A stretch of 64,000 bases of DNA from Ursus arctos (lineage: Eukaryota; Chordata; Mammalia; Carnivora; Ursidae): contig NW_026622897.1 of the NCBI RefSeq assembly GCF_023065955.2, positions 1,865,001 to 1,929,000 of the forward strand, given 5' to 3'. The notes under the pieces were generated by a model that had not been told where the DNA came from, did not search any database, and was given only the letters and a program-made list of their open reading frames with translations. The translations under genes and the position numbers were made by a program. Below are positions 1-12,230 of the stretch, piece after piece (position 1 is the stretch's first letter; every line of letters starts with the position of its first letter).

Positions 1-410
1 GCAGCCGAATTAATCAGAGAATTAATTTAAGCCTGGCCTGCATGAGAGATCTGCTAGTGGTTTCCATTTGTGAGGGAAGAACCCTTTGGGCAGAGGTGAC
101 ATGAGTGGGAGTCAGGGTTGTAGAGGATTGCAAAAGGAAACTGGGGCTAAAACAAGATCTTTGTCATTCTGCCTACAACCGGGCTTTTGAAATAACCATT
201 TTATTTTCATATTGATGGTAACGTATATTTTTGTTACACAAGGGAGGCTTGTACAAAAGGCACAGAAGAAAATGGATCGCTTACAATTATTTTTTGTGAC
301 TAATTAAATAAAAAATTAGGTACTGGTCTGAAATTTGAATTTAGAGCTCTACCTTTATAACCATGATCTTCCTTCAGAAATGATTTTTTGCTTAAGACTT
401 TGCATTTATA

Positions 411-610
411 GGGGTGCCTGGGTGGCACAGCGGTTAAGCGTCTGCCTTCGGCTCAGGGCGTGATCCTGGCGTTATGGGATCGAGCCCCACATCAGGCTCC
501 TCCGCTATGAGCCTGCTTCTTCCTCTCCCACTCCCCCTGCTTGTGTTCCCTCTCTCGCTGGCTGTCTCTATCTCTGTCGAATAAATAAATAAAATCTTAA
601 AAAAAAAAAA
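411..610 (+). mobile_element. Can-SINE (SINEC), full length, young type
   Basis: This is a tRNA-derived SINE: GGGGTGCCTGGGTGGCACAG head, a B-box-like GGGATCGAGCCCC, a CT-rich body, AATAAATAAATAAAATCTT and an A tail. It is flanked by a perfect 15-base target duplication (GACTTTGCATTTATA) at 396-410 and 611-625. The head matches the type common in bears and other arctoids. Confidence 0.95.
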
Positions 611-625
611 GACTTTGCATTTATA

Positions 626-1276
626 AATATTTTGTAACAATTAAAAAAAAAAAACCTTTCCTATCTAGGTTATCCTCATGGCTAAATGAAATAAGTTTCT
701 ATTACAAATTCATATTTCTTTCTTGTCTGTTCTAGAGATATTTATTGTAGAGATTAAAATAATAAGTGGTTTACTGTCTTTTTTTCCTTGTAAAAATAGC
801 CATTTTTAGCATTTCACAGGGGAAAAAAAATGCCAGATGATCACATTGAGTCCTTGTGGCCTTGAACAGCTATTTGCTTCAGGGATGTGGCTTATCTTTG
901 AGCCAAAGGAATATTTTAGGGGCTGTTTGCACAGAGTTTTGTAGAATCCGGTGAGGAATGAATGTCTTCTTACAGCAGTGACACCAGGAACTTTTCAAAT
1001 CCAAATATACTACTAAAATTCAAATTTTTATATTGAAGGTGTATTTCAAGATATTTTCAAGAACAGTTCAAAAGGGATGAAGGTGTGTATGTAAGATAGC
1101 ATAATGGAAAAGAACCATTAAGGGTTTTTGGCTGACTGTCCCCAGTCTGCCTCAGGGTATACGCAGGTTCCCAGCTAGGCACCCGAGTCACACTATGTAA
1201 CTGCTCCCAGGCCTGACCTTACCGTTAGTTCAGTGCTCTCCAGCATTCATCTGGTTTCACAGGCTGTACATTCACT
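626..1276. other. intron 3 sequence, nothing recognised
   Basis: AT-rich intronic sequence with short A and T runs. No exon, RNA gene or clear repeat was recognised here. Confidence 0.5.
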
Positions 1277-1590
1277 GCTCGTCACCCCCAGATGCATGTC
1301 TTGCAACCTAATTCCCAGTGCGATGGTACTGGGACCTCTGGGAGGTGACTCAGTCATGAATGGGATTAGTGCCTTATCAAGAGGCTCCAGAGAGCCCCTC
1401 ACCCCTTCTGTCATGTGAGGTTATAGCGAAAAGACAGCCAGCCAAGAACCAGGAAGTGGGTCCTCATCAGACACCACAGCTGCCAGTGCCTTGAACTTGG
1501 ACTTCCCAGCCTCCAAAACTGGGAAGAATAACTTTTTTTGAAGTCATCCAGGCTGTGGTATTCCGTAACAGCTGTGCAGACGGACTAAGA
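1277..1590 (+). mobile_element. MaLR-type LTR (MST/MLT-like), solo and decayed
   Basis: The sequence follows the MST-type MaLR LTR pattern: CCTAATTCCCAGTGCGATGG, GGGAGGTGACTCAGTCATGA, GAATGGGATTAGTGCC, CATGTGAGG, CAGACACC, CTTGGACTTCCCAGCCTCCA and the end CGGACTAAGACA. No internal retroviral sequence follows. The subfamily name is uncertain. Confidence 0.75.
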
Positions 1591-4224
1591 CACGAGACCT
1601 CTTGACCGTGGAACACCTGATTTCATCCTCACCCTCCAAGCTCTTGTAATGGTAGCAGTACTAGTGACAGTTCCATCTGTTGTACACGGAGTGTGCGTCA
1701 AACCCTCACCCCTACGGAGAGTCCTCAGGCACCTTTATGATACAGGGGCTCCTTCCCCTTTGGCGCATGAAGAAACAGCAGCTTGGGCAGTTTAACTGTG
1801 TGTCTAGGTCTCGCAGAGAACACACACATGTGACCTGGAGTGTTTCTCATTCATACATCCTCTGTCCTGTACAGAAAACCTCAAAAAACCAAACGAATGG
1901 CTTCGGAGTGTCTTAAAAACCTGGAAAGCTCTTGAGGCCTTGGGAAAGACCCCAAGAGTGATAGAGTATCAACACCCCAAAGACCTTTTTGCCATTAGTA
2001 AGAAGCCCTGAGTCTTTCCAGGCTGCAGACTTTCTTCACGAGAAACAGGGGAACCAAACCACGTCTGCTATGACGTCACAGTTACATAGTCCAACGTACG
2101 AACTGCTGAGGTCGGGCTGCTGCTGATGCAATTATATGCTCGTCGAAGTTGAAAAGACAGACTTCACAATCAGAATATCAGCTTCCACTCCACAGTCCCC
2201 CTGACCTCTGACCCCAACAATGGCCCCCACTCTTGCATCCTCACATCTGCCCCTCCAATGCCCAGTGAGTCCTGGACCAAAACAGCTAAGGCCCATTGGT
2301 GTGTTGGTATGACTGCAAATCTCTCAGGTCTTAAGTCTGGAAAAACAGGGAATGGGCTGTTAGTACATCTTCCCTTTGTGCATCTCTGGGGATCGCTTTT
2401 TATTGTTTTTATTCCAAACTATGAAATGCATCACAGGAGCTCAATGAATACGTATCAGTTCAGCTCAATTAAACATCTTGAGACCTACTTAGAACAATGC
2501 CCCGTGACAGACCTTTGGGAATAAGCCACTCCCTACCCTCAAGGAGAGACAGTGAGATGTGTACAAAGGTTTTTATCGATTAAAAAAAAAAAAGACTGGA
2601 AAGAAAGGCATCAAAATATTCATAGAGGTTATATTTGGGTGATGGGAACTACTGTTTTTTTTTTCTTTTTTCTTTATTACTATTCTATATATTTCCCAAA
2701 GTATGTGGGATGTGTCATTATTTTTTCTTTTAAAACCCATAATGATGATAAAGACCGATCATCTGGGTACCTGATGGAGGGAAATGAGCTAAGGACAGGT
2801 CGTAGCTTTGACACTGAATATGATTTGACCAAAGAGGGCTTGGGTTTTTGAGGACAGGTATAGATACAGATAAGAAAATAAAATAGCAGGGATTAGAGGC
2901 AGAAAATCCTGAGGTAGCTGGGTCATCAGGGAATAATGCTGTCTGACTGGAATGAAGACTGTGTGGGGAGAGGAGAGAACTGGCTGGAATGGTAGCTTGG
3001 GAGCAGCACATGGAAGGCTCTCTGTATCAGAGGGAGGTGTTTGGACATTAGGTTCGTAGGAAATTGGAAGTCATTCACAAGTTTTCAGCTGGAAAATGAT
3101 TTGATCACAGCTCTCCTTTAGCAGGCAATTATGTTCTGGACAGAGTGAAGGTAAGGGAGACAGGAGGTAGAGAGACCAATCAGGAAGCGATCAGCAGGAC
3201 CCAGCCAAGAAGCAATGATTACTTGATTATTTATTCATGTATCTCTCTCTTTCAGAGGTGGCTCTGTGCCTTTTTAATCTCCCTTTTTTTTTTTTTTTTT
3301 GCCTGCCTGACTCCAATTTTCAATTGCAAAATAAGGAAAGAGTCACTTTGAATCCGTAGCTCAATATTTTCACAGGTGACAGAAGCAATGTTGAATGGAG
3401 GTCAGCCTTAATGGGTCACATTCCCACTGATAAGGGGGACATTAAGGGCAGGTGTTTTCAAGACTTGAATTTCTAATTCCTTTGTTCAGCTGGGAGAGGA
3501 GCCTGGTGTTTCCCTGAAGTTCCAGGGACCTTCAACTTCCCAAAGTGGCTGATCCCTACAGAGAGGGAGCAGGTCAACCAGCTCTCCTTAGAACCAGAGC
3601 TGGGTGGGATGGAGTTCTCAAGGACTGTTACCAAAGATGACTGATTGAAAACCACAAGCATTAATCACCGCTGGCTTGGACCCTTCACAGAGCACACAGC
3701 TCTCCGTTTGCTCTTCTGGAGGGGAAAGCCTTCTGTCTGTATTCCCGCCTCAGTTCACAGACACAAAGACATCAACAAACATTTTTGGTCTCTTTCATCA
3801 CAATGCCTTCCCTTTATCACTTCTTCTATCCTCCTATGCTTCCTCCACCACACCCCCTTTCCCCATTTCTCTCTTGGGCTGCCTGCATTTGACTCCAATC
3901 ATTGGGAAGGGTCTCAGCTCCCCTCCCCTTCCTGGCCCATCTGCTGTGCACAGGTGGGCTCGAGTCCTCTGTCCTTACTGGCTGTCCTGTTTGTGACTGT
4001 TTGGGACCAAACCTGTGATCTTCTATGCGGTGGGAGGGGCATGGAAGTGTACCCCAGTCTCTTCTCTAGACCCCAGACTCCTCAGAAGAACCCCTGGGTG
4101 TGAATTTGCATCGCAGGAGCGGCACACTCCCCTCTGGCTTCGGGTCCCCGACAAGTTCTCTGGTTTTACAAGAGAGTCAGCTTTGGCATTTCTTAGAACA
4201 CCATTAATAAAGCTGCTATTCTGG

Positions 4225-4227
<3 letters not shown>
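1591..4227. other. intron 3 sequence with faint old repeats
   Basis: About 1730-1830 looks like a decayed reverse MIR. About 2590-2740 has an LINE-like TTTATTACTATT-rich 3' end, and 3000-3200 resembles an old L2 segment. None is clear enough to list separately. The frames of 60-152 codons here have no recognisable homology. Confidence 0.35.

Positions 4228-4261
<34 letters not shown>
4228..4261. repeat. poly(T) run, about 34 bases
   Basis: This is an uninterrupted T run after a TTAATAAAGCTGCTATTCTGG stretch. It could be the tail of a minus-strand retroposon whose body is not recognisable, or simple slippage. Confidence 0.8.
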
Positions 4262-4264
<3 letters not shown>

Positions 4265-4394
4265 TCTTGTCTCTCTTTTCTACTGGCTAGAATAAAGAAA
4301 GTATAGTAAGTGGTTAGCAACCCTAACCTCCAACACTTTGAGTGAACTCATCAGGATATTCTGAAATGCCTTGCCTTTTTTTTTTTCCCCTTTG

Positions 4395-4995
4395 TGCCTT
4401 TATTTAGGCAATCCCCTCTTCCCAGGATGTTTCCCTGTCTCAGTCCAATGGAGGGGAACAGAATATATGACCTCAAGATATGTCACTTTGGCATAAAGGG
4501 TATTTTGAGCCGAAGGCAATTGAAAAGAAGAGACACAGGGCAAGCTCTCTGCCTTCCGCTATCTGCCTATCTGCGTAGAAGCAAGATATACATTTGTAAA
4601 GGGGTCCCCACTCCCCTCTCTACCAGGAAGGGCAGAAGTTAGTCACCAGAGACAACTCTAGACCCTTACCAGCCTGGAGGTAACTGGCCCTTGGCTTCCA
4701 TCAGCCCCCCTATATTTGCCTTCCCACAGTTCGCTGCCCTGCAAACTCAAAGTCCTTTTCCTTTGTCTTGTCACTTTTCTGAAAATGCACTGTTCTTTTG
4801 TTAAGATGGAATATAAACCCTGGTTCCAACCGCCCCTCTGAGTTACTCATCACTGAGTGCTCCCTGTGCGTGTGAGATACGTGTGTTCAGACACTTGTGT
4901 TTCTCTTGTTGTTCTGTTTTTTGTTGGTCTAAACTGCAGGGCCCCAGACAGAGGACCCGGGAGCAAAGAGGGGAAAATAGTTCTTTTCTTCTCTT
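4395..4995 (+). mobile_element. old LTR-like element
   Basis: The layout is LTR-like: CAAGATATGTCACTTTGGCATAAAGG, GAAAAGAAGAGACA, then a promoter-like TTGTTAAGATGGAATATAAACCC, then a GTTACTCATCACTGAGTGC stretch. It resembles the element at 62330-62812 in organisation. I cannot name the family. It has no coding capacity. Confidence 0.5.
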
Positions 4996-5009
4996 ACACC
5001 AGCCATCCC

Positions 5010-5182
5010 TGCCTGCACGAAGCTAAGTGCCCCTTGTCCCTGTGTGCCCCCGGATGTCCCACACACATTTCACCCCTGCGATGCCCAGTGGTTTATAATC
5101 CTGTGCCTTTTCTCCCACAGCGGACTTTCATTTCGTCTTATTATCCACAGTAAGTTCTCAGAAACGTTTGTTGAATTTATAA
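5010..5182 (+). mobile_element. L2 LINE 3' end
   Basis: The stretch ends in CACAGTAAGTTCTCAGAAACGTTTGTTGAAT, which is the typical decayed L2 3' terminus, preceded by an L2-like CATCCCTGCCTGCACGAAG segment. Confidence 0.6.
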
Positions 5183-5850
5183 GTAAACATTAGGTAGAGA
5201 TATTTTTTACTGAGGTTCACTTCATAGCTTTTAAAGAAAGAAATAGTGCTCTGTTTTAGGCATACCTTAAATATGCAAGCCTCTTCTAATATAGTTGAAC
5301 AGCTTTTTCCTTCATTTTTCTCTTTTTCTCTAGCTACCAAAATATTAGTGCAACAAAAAGCAAGGTTATAGAGAGAAAGTTATCTGTGTATAAAGAGGCA
5401 CAGTCATTTAGAGTCACTACAACTTTCCGGTTCTCAAGGACGAAAGTTTACTTGTAGCATGGCTGCATAATTACACCGTAAACAGGATGTTGGACTGTCC
5501 AAGTGTCATTACACTGCCCCCCTCTCAAAGCTGGAAATGTGTTTACTCAGCACATGGGGAGTCACCTGCTCATGTGATCAGCACATGGGGTTTATGAGCA
5601 AAATTAATTACAGTAGTAAAGTACTATTTCAAACACTGTGTTGGAGATGACGAGTCAACGTGGAAGAAAACACCCCCAAAGTCAGAGAACAGCCACAGAC
5701 GAGATGTGTAGGGCTCTGAACTGCATCTATGGACCGAAAGGAAGAGACATGGGGTTCCCTGAGATTATATGCACGATTTTAGATACATTTCTTTCTCGCT
5801 GGAGGGTCCACAGCTTTCATATCTCATGGATAGCTCATATCTCTGTGTGA
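5183..5850. other. intron 3 sequence, nothing recognised
   Basis: AT-rich sequence with no gene or clear repeat recognised. Confidence 0.4.
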
Positions 5851-5960
5851 GCTCTGTGACCACAGGCAAACTCATAACCTCTCTGTGTTCACTGTCTCAT
5901 TTGTAAAGTTACGTAGCCCGTGTCCATTGCCTCATTTGTAAAATAAGAGGGGTGGTCTAT
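5851..5960 (+). mobile_element. MIR SINE fragment
   Basis: GTGACCACAGGCAAACTCATAACCTCTCTGTG followed by CTCATTTGTAAA, the core of MIR. The CTCATTTGTAAA segment occurs twice (near 5900 and 5930), a small internal duplication. Confidence 0.75.
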
Positions 5961-6154
5961 GGACTAGATCTTGAAGATACTGCAACTCAATTCTATATTC
6001 TTCTTGAAACCAGTCTTCACACAGTGCACGGCTCAGGAGCAGCAGACTGATTACTTACAAGCCGGCAGGCCCTGAAATAAGCACCCCGCACATTTCACCC
6101 TCGCAGTAACCCCAGCGGTAGGATGCTCTTCTCCTCTTCAGGACTGTGACGCAT

Positions 6155-6265
6155 GATCGGTTCTAGGACGGCAGGAACTTCGTCTGTTTTCTTCACGACT
6201 CCCGATCCAGGATGTACCACAGCGCGCAGCACACAGTAAGTGCCCAAACAGGGTCCGCTGAATAA
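6155..6265 (+). mobile_element. L2 LINE 3' end
   Basis: GGACGGCAGGAACTTCGTCTG, then CGCAGCACACAGTAAGTGCCC, matching the L2 3' end pattern, with loss of the final TTGTTGAATGAATG. Confidence 0.6.
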
Positions 6266-6821
6266 TGCATGAGGCCAACGCGCGACTAGCAAAAATGCCC
6301 GGAACTCGCCAGGGCCAGGTAGTAGTATCACGGCATTGCTTCCCCCTCACTTTTTTGTCTCCTCCTGTTCCCTTCATCCTCTTTTTTTAAATCTACTTGC
6401 TTCTCTTCTGCTCCCCACCCCCACCTCCTGCAAGAGCTCAACTTCCCCTTTATTCCCTTCACTCACAGTTTGCTTCTGGACCTCGCCATACCCTTCGAGA
6501 AATTATCCTTTGCTCCAAGACTATACTAAGTTTTGCTCTTCAGTCTCTCATGAATTCTGTTGAAGTTTTTGTTATGTGAGTTCAGGTTTTAGGAAAGCAA
6601 TCTGATTCAAATAATGGATTCACTTCAAAATGCTCTATGTAGTTAGTGAAATTTTAGGACATTTATAAAATTTCAAATAAGAACATGTATCTACAAAATG
6701 GTGCAACAATGAGACTCCGTCCTTAAGAAGGTGCACTTCCACCTGCACCCGCTCCCTGCGACGACACTTGCCCAGGGCTTCCAGGGCACACATCTGTCCC
6801 TGCTGCTCTGCTCCCCTCCTG

Positions 6822-7032
6822 GTTGTTTGTTTTAAGGTTTATTTATTTATGAGAAAGCGAGCTCCCTTGCACATGGGGGGGGGGGGAGGGCAGAGGGAGA
6901 AGAAGAGAATCTCAAGCTGTTTCCCCGCTGAGCACGGAGCCCAACACTGAGCTCAATGTCAGGACCTTGAGATCATGACCCAAGCCGAAATCAAGAGTCT
7001 GACGCTTAACTCACTGAGCCCCCCAGGCGCCC
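6822..7032 (-). mobile_element. Can-SINE, minus orientation
   Basis: The element is read in reverse: TTTATTTATTTATGAGA at the tail, GATCATGACCCAAGCCGAAA in the body, and a CCCCAGGCGCCCC head. A target duplication of CTGCTCCCCTCCTG flanks it at 6808-6821 and 7033-7046. It has an internal G run. Confidence 0.92.
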
Positions 7033-7254
7033 CTGCTCCCCTCCTGTTTGACCCTGACCATGCCCTGGCCTTCTCTCTGACCCACACTTTGTCTGGAGTC
7101 TGGTTGAGACCCTCTTGGCGAGCGCAGTGAGGTGCTGTCCTCCTCCCTCTCGTATGTTCGCTCCTTCCCAGCAGCCCGAATCCCCAGACAGCAAGAGAAT
7201 TATTACTGTCAAGGGAAAGAGGTCTTCTCTTTCCCGTTTCAGGGTCTTAGTATT

Positions 7255-7625
7255 TGCTGTTCTTTTTGCTCAAAGCACGCCTCCCATGGCTTCTCATGGA
7301 CACCTCCTGCCCATCTTCCAGGTCTCAGTGCAAATTTCACATCCACGATCTTCCTTGACACTCCAGCTGGACGGGGCTCCTGCCCTCATCACTGTCCACC
7401 ACACTACCCACTTACCTTCTTTCCTGCTTTTACTGAACTTCAGATAGTTGGTCTGTAAATATGTACCCACGTCCCTATTTACTTATGTGTTTATTGTCTG
7501 TTTCTTCGCACTACCATGCGAGATCCTGACAGCAGGGACTCTGCCTGTCTCGCTGCTGCATCTCCAGGGTGCTGGACGGAGCAGGGCCCAGCTCTCAGTA
7601 CACACTTGAGGAACAACAGCACAGC
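7255..7625 (+). mobile_element. L2 LINE 3' region
   Basis: This is a long L2 segment: TTTGCTCAAAGCACGCCTCCC, CATCTTCCAGGTCTCAGTGC, GACAGCAGGGACTCTGCCTGTC and TCAGTACACACTTGAGGAA. The frames crossing it on both strands are not genes. Confidence 0.7.
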
Positions 7626-8009
7626 CTTTATAGCTCCCAAACCTTCAGGAGGATACATCTGCAAGGAAGAAGCTACTGTGCGATCACCAGCCTGACCTTG
7701 ACTGTCCTTGGCTCTACACACAGTTCGGCTGCGTGGCCAGAGCCCCATACATGTTCCGAATGTCCAACAATTTTTATCTGACTGTCCAAATTAAGACTTT
7801 TCACACATGTTACAAAGAAAGTGAATGGGGTTCTTGACTCTCCAGCTTTGTCTGAGAATTCAGATTCGGGGAATAGGGATAACTGCACACACCATTAGTC
7901 TGTTTTTTTTCAACCAACTGGTAAATTTTAGTTGAACAAAATTAGAATCTGCAAAAGTTGTTGTAATTGAGAATCCTCTCTTATTCAACTCCTTCATTTT
8001 ATTCCTTCA

Positions 8010-8060
8010 TTTTCTTCTCTTCCTCCTCTTCTTCCTCCCCTTCTCCCTTTTCTTTTTCTA
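8010..8060. repeat. polypyrimidine tract
   Basis: A CT-rich stretch of about 50 bases (TTCTTCTCTTCCTCCTC and similar). Low complexity. Confidence 0.7.
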
Positions 8061-8534
8061 TTTGAAATAATTATTTATAATATAAAACCATGATTCATGC
8101 AGAGTTTCAATCTCAATGGAAATCTTAATGGCACCACTTGAAATTAATTCAAACTACAGAGATATATAGTTAAGCAACTGGTCTAATAAAATTGCTTTTT
8201 AATTGTTTATAAGAGGTACTAGCAAATTTCAAGTTATGAAATAACCTACAATTTGTTAATAAAAAAGAAAGTTTTTGAATAGCTTTAAAATGACTTAATG
8301 TTTTTGTTTTTGAATTTAAAAAAAATGTACCTTACGTTAAACACATATGTGTGCATGTACGAGCAAACACACACACACACAAATAAAAGTTTTTATGTTT
8401 GTTACAATGTGCAGTAAAATGTTTCTACCTTGGATGGAAGGAAGGGATTATGGTTAGAGGTGTATATATGTGTGCATCCCCCTCACAGACACCTGGGCTG
8501 TTTGTATAGGACTGAGGAATCCACTTGTCACCTG

Positions 8535-8715
8535 CTATGTTAATAATACCAATGATAATAAGAACAGCAGATATTTAACTAATTAATAAGTTCTACACAG
8601 TTTACAAAAGTTCTCTAATTCAATGCCTGCAACTACTTAATGTCTGGCAGTATTACCATCATTTTACAGAGGAAGAAAGTACAGTGAGCCATAGAGCTGA
8701 AATTCACACCCATGG
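8535..8715 (-). mobile_element. MIR SINE, reverse
   Basis: AGTATTACCATCATTTTACAGAGGAAGAAA and CATAGAGCTGAAATTCACACCC give the reverse MIR core and head. Confidence 0.7.
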
Positions 8716-9119
8716 TCGTTGACTTCTCTGAAAACCATCCACTGGGAGCCTTGTGTTGGGATACCTTTCCAATAACCTACTTAATGGTCTTCAAAAAGAG
8801 ATTCCTGACGACCCATCCATTCATTCCCCAACAAACTGGATTTGAGGCAGGAGAGCCTCATTTATTTAGACAATCACATCTTGCTAACAAGTATTTGAAA
8901 ACAATTATCCCCTCTGAAGTTCATCTATTCTCCTCAGCAGAGTAAAAATTAAGGAAAGAAGGCTGAGCAGGATAGCAAAAAATGAAATTAGGCAGTTCTA
9001 TTGAGTCATATTTTATCAGGATAGAGTCAACTCAGCAAATACACTAGCCAGCCTGTGGAAGGTATGTGCAGAATACACGCAGGAATGCGCTTGTCCTACC
9101 CTTGAACAGTTCACTACCG

Positions 9120-9490
9120 CTGCTGAAAATAAGACAACAGGCTTAAAATGGAGTCACTTTGCGAAGCCCCATGTTACCAAACTGAGACTTAATTCTAGTG
9201 TTGGCTTTCCCAAAAACAGAATCTTAAACCAATCAGAAATCTCCTCATCAACACTAGTTATACAATCTGCCTGACAGACCCCTGCTGTCTTCCAAGGAAA
9301 GTAACCTTTCAGTGATGAACTCAGTTTTTTTGCCTATGTAATTTCCTCATTTTTGCTCCCTTCTGCCTGTAAAAGTCTTTCTGTTTCCACAGCTCCTCGG
9401 AGCCCCTTCCTCTCTGCTAGACTGGACATTGTCAGATGAGTGAATCATGGAATAAAGCCAACAGAATCTGTAAAATTTACTCAGTTGAAT
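9120..9490 (+). mobile_element. LTR-like element with AATAAA
   Basis: The layout is that of a retroviral solo LTR: CTTAAAATGGAGTCACTTTG start region, AACCAATCAGAAATC (CCAAT box-like), then CTGTAAAAGTCTTTC, ATGGAATAAAGCC (AATAAA at about 9451), and a TTTACTCAGTTGAATTATTTTT end. The family is not named. No coding part is seen. Confidence 0.6.
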
Positions 9491-9544
9491 TATTTTTAAC
9501 CCCATTAATCTGGAAGAGACAGACACACAATTAGTGACGGTAAA

Positions 9545-9725
9545 GGTAGAACCATGAGTGCCATTATTTATTGACCACTAGTCATGGAACTAAATGAACT
9601 CTAATTTTCATCCTCCTTTTATAGATGTAAGAGCAAAGGGCAAGAGACTTGTTTAATATCAGACCATTAGTAAGTAGGGAAACCTTATTCAACCCAAAGG
9701 AAGCTTTACAGCGAAACTGGTCCCA
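9545..9725 (-). mobile_element. MIR SINE, reverse, decayed
   Basis: TTATTTATTGACCACTAGTCATGG, then CCTCCTTTTATAGATGTAAG and AGACTTGTTTAATATCAGACC, in the order of a reverse MIR. Confidence 0.6.
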
Positions 9726-11061
9726 TGGGGCAGCGCTGCCTTCTCTAAGACAGACTGTGACAGGTGCTGTAGGAGAAGGTGGAAGATCAAATTCCAAGCG
9801 TATCAAACAAAACTGTAATACATGAACCCCTCCTAAACAAAATAAGTGATCCTGATGTTAACCATTAGTCCCCCGCCCTTTTCTGGAATGAAAAATTGAC
9901 TAAAAATGTACACTGGACTTGGTATTCCAAACACATTCTGAGCCGAGACCATGTAGACTTGATTCCAGTGCACAGGGCTCTTGTGGTCCTGCGCACCTGT
10001 TACTTACAGCCCCAGAGGACATCCCTGTACACCTGGGGAGTCACTGAGGTATGAGGAAGAAAGATGTTCCATGGGAAGTGGAGAGTGAAAAGGGAGAGAT
10101 GAGAAGGGAGGTGGTTGTGACCTATCGAAATGGCTACTTGCCATCTTCCCGGAGCACTCTGACTCCTCAGGAACTATTCTCAGGCTCAAACGTCCCTAGA
10201 ACCTGCCATGCCTGAAGGTAGGGTTTCCGAAACAGCTGCCTCCGACCCTTAGAAGTTTTGCGGGTCTGCATAACAGTGTAAAAATCGTAATTTAAATACA
10301 CTTAGAGAGGGTTTGCTATTTTTAATCCCCCGTCTCCGGCTTAGCTTACAGTCGGCCAACTTTAGGCTTTAAGCCTGGTCGCTGCAGGGTCTGACTTTAT
10401 AGAGTGCTCTAAAGTCTCTGCAAGTACAACTTAAACACAAATAAAATGATCTTCCCAACACCCTGCTTGGGCCACAGTGATGTTCTACGCCTCCCGAGCA
10501 AGACTCAAACGCAAGTCTTGTCAAAAGCCACAGAGACCCACAGTCTATACACACCTGAAGGGTAAGCTCATTCTCCCTTTTGGGATCCAGCCACCGAAGC
10601 ACTTTGGCTCCAGGTGACCATATGTAGTGCCAGAAGCCTTTAGGAGCAGAAAAGGCACCTGGAGCTCTTCGCAACAAATGCAGACCAAGGGGTCGGCAGG
10701 GAAATACACAAAGGAGCGATTACTATCATCATTCCTACAACGCATAATTGAGTGTCCTGGTGGAGGTGACTGAGTAAGGAAGGGGAGGGATGCCGGTTTC
10801 CATGCCGACTACAGAGGCTATTCAGTATGTCACTTACCACCGGCAAGTAAATGAGGGATGAGCCCGTCCCATAACCCCAAACACCTCCAACAGAAGCCAC
10901 TCTTCCCTAAATCCATACCTGTACTGTCTTTTCTACAAAAACAAAGCAAAACAAAACAAAAAAACAAAAGGAATTATTTTGCCTTAGAGACACTGTATTA
11001 GAGTTAGGGTATTTCTAACTGACCTATGGACCATTCAATTTAGTCATAACCAAAGTTCTAC
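9726..11061. other. intron 3 sequence, nothing recognised
   Basis: No exon or clear repeat was recognised. Minus-strand frames at 10369-10900 overlap each other and have no recognisable homology. Confidence 0.4.
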
Positions 11062-11076
11062 AAAAAGTATATCCAT

Positions 11077-11460
11077 CATAAAGGATGAATACCCACCATT
11101 TGCATTAACATGGATGGAACTGGAGATAATGCTAAGTGAAATAAGTCAAGCAGAGAAAGACGATTATCATATGGTTTCACTTATTTGCAGAACATAAGGA
11201 ATAGTATGGAGGACATTAGGAGAAGGAAGGGAAAAATGAAGGGAGGGAATCAGAGGGGGAGATGAACCATGAGAGACTATGGACTCTGGGAAACAAACTG
11301 AGGGTTTTGGGGGGGGGGGTTGGGATAGGCTGGTGATGGGTAGTAAGGAGGGCACGTGTTGCATGGAGCCCTGGGTGTTATACGCAAACAATGAATCATG
11401 GAACATGACATCAAAAACTAATGACGTACTGTATGGTGATGAACATAACATAATAAAAAG
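11077..11460 (+). mobile_element. carnivore L1, 5'-truncated 3' end
   Basis: It contains ACATGGATGGAACTGGAGATAATG, GTGAAATAAGTCAAGCAGAG, a G run and ATAACATAATAAAAAG, the 3' end of the carnivore L1. The target duplication is AAAAG(T/C)ATATCCAT at about 11063-11076 and 11461-11474. Confidence 0.9.
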
Positions 11461-12084
11461 AAAAGCATATCCATTAGCAGGAAGAGTGCTTGGTATTTTA
11501 AGGGCAAAAAGGTCCCTCACTAAGCCTCTCCGTCATCACTCCAACATGCCAAGCCTGCTTTGTCCATGAACAGCAGAGAACAGATGCACCGCTGGACACA
11601 TGAAAAGAAAGAAATGTAGAAACCAAAGTTTCTTCATTTTTAAATCTGAGCAGCACCGTATGTTTGCAATAATGTAAATCTTGATTGATGGATTATTTTC
11701 GAATTAAAACTGGAACCAGTCTCACCTCATGCTATTTTTTCATTTATTCTGATGTAAAATTCACTTAGTGTTTCATAACTCACTAGAATGCAAAAATAAA
11801 AAACAAAACAAAAAACAACTGCCTACATCAGATGTAAAAAGCCAGGTTTTTTTCCCATTCTAAATTTAACTCACAAGAGGGGAGCAGAAGCACAGACTGA
11901 CTCCATTCATGGCGCTGTGTCTGACTCTGAGAGCCATACTTTGAAAAGGAACAGAGTCAAGCTGGATGGGAATAAAACGTGTTTTGAACATGCTATGAAC
12001 ACGAAGGGTTCACGGATATCTAAGACAGCGTGTAGGTAAAATTATCCCAGTGTCTCCCCAAACTTAACCCAAAGAGCCCAGTAC

Positions 12085-12230
12085 TTCTGTGTCATTACTC
12101 ATCGTTCTCACTCCCCACGGCTTTATAACTGTTGTCCTTGCCAGATTATAAGCCCCCGGGGGTTCAAAAACCTTGTCTGTCCTGCTCACCTTTCAGCCAC
12201 GACACCTATCAGAGCGTCTCACGACGAGCA
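12085..12230 (+). mobile_element. L2/MIR3-type LINE fragment
   Basis: GCCAGATTATAAGCCCCCGGGGGTTC, AACCTTGTCTGTCCTGCTCACC and CACCTATCAGAGCGTCTCA follow the L2 3' pattern. Confidence 0.5.

Noticed and set aside
411..610. tRNA gene
   Set aside because: The tRNA-like head with A- and B-box-like words belongs to a SINE with a CT-rich body, A tail and target duplication.
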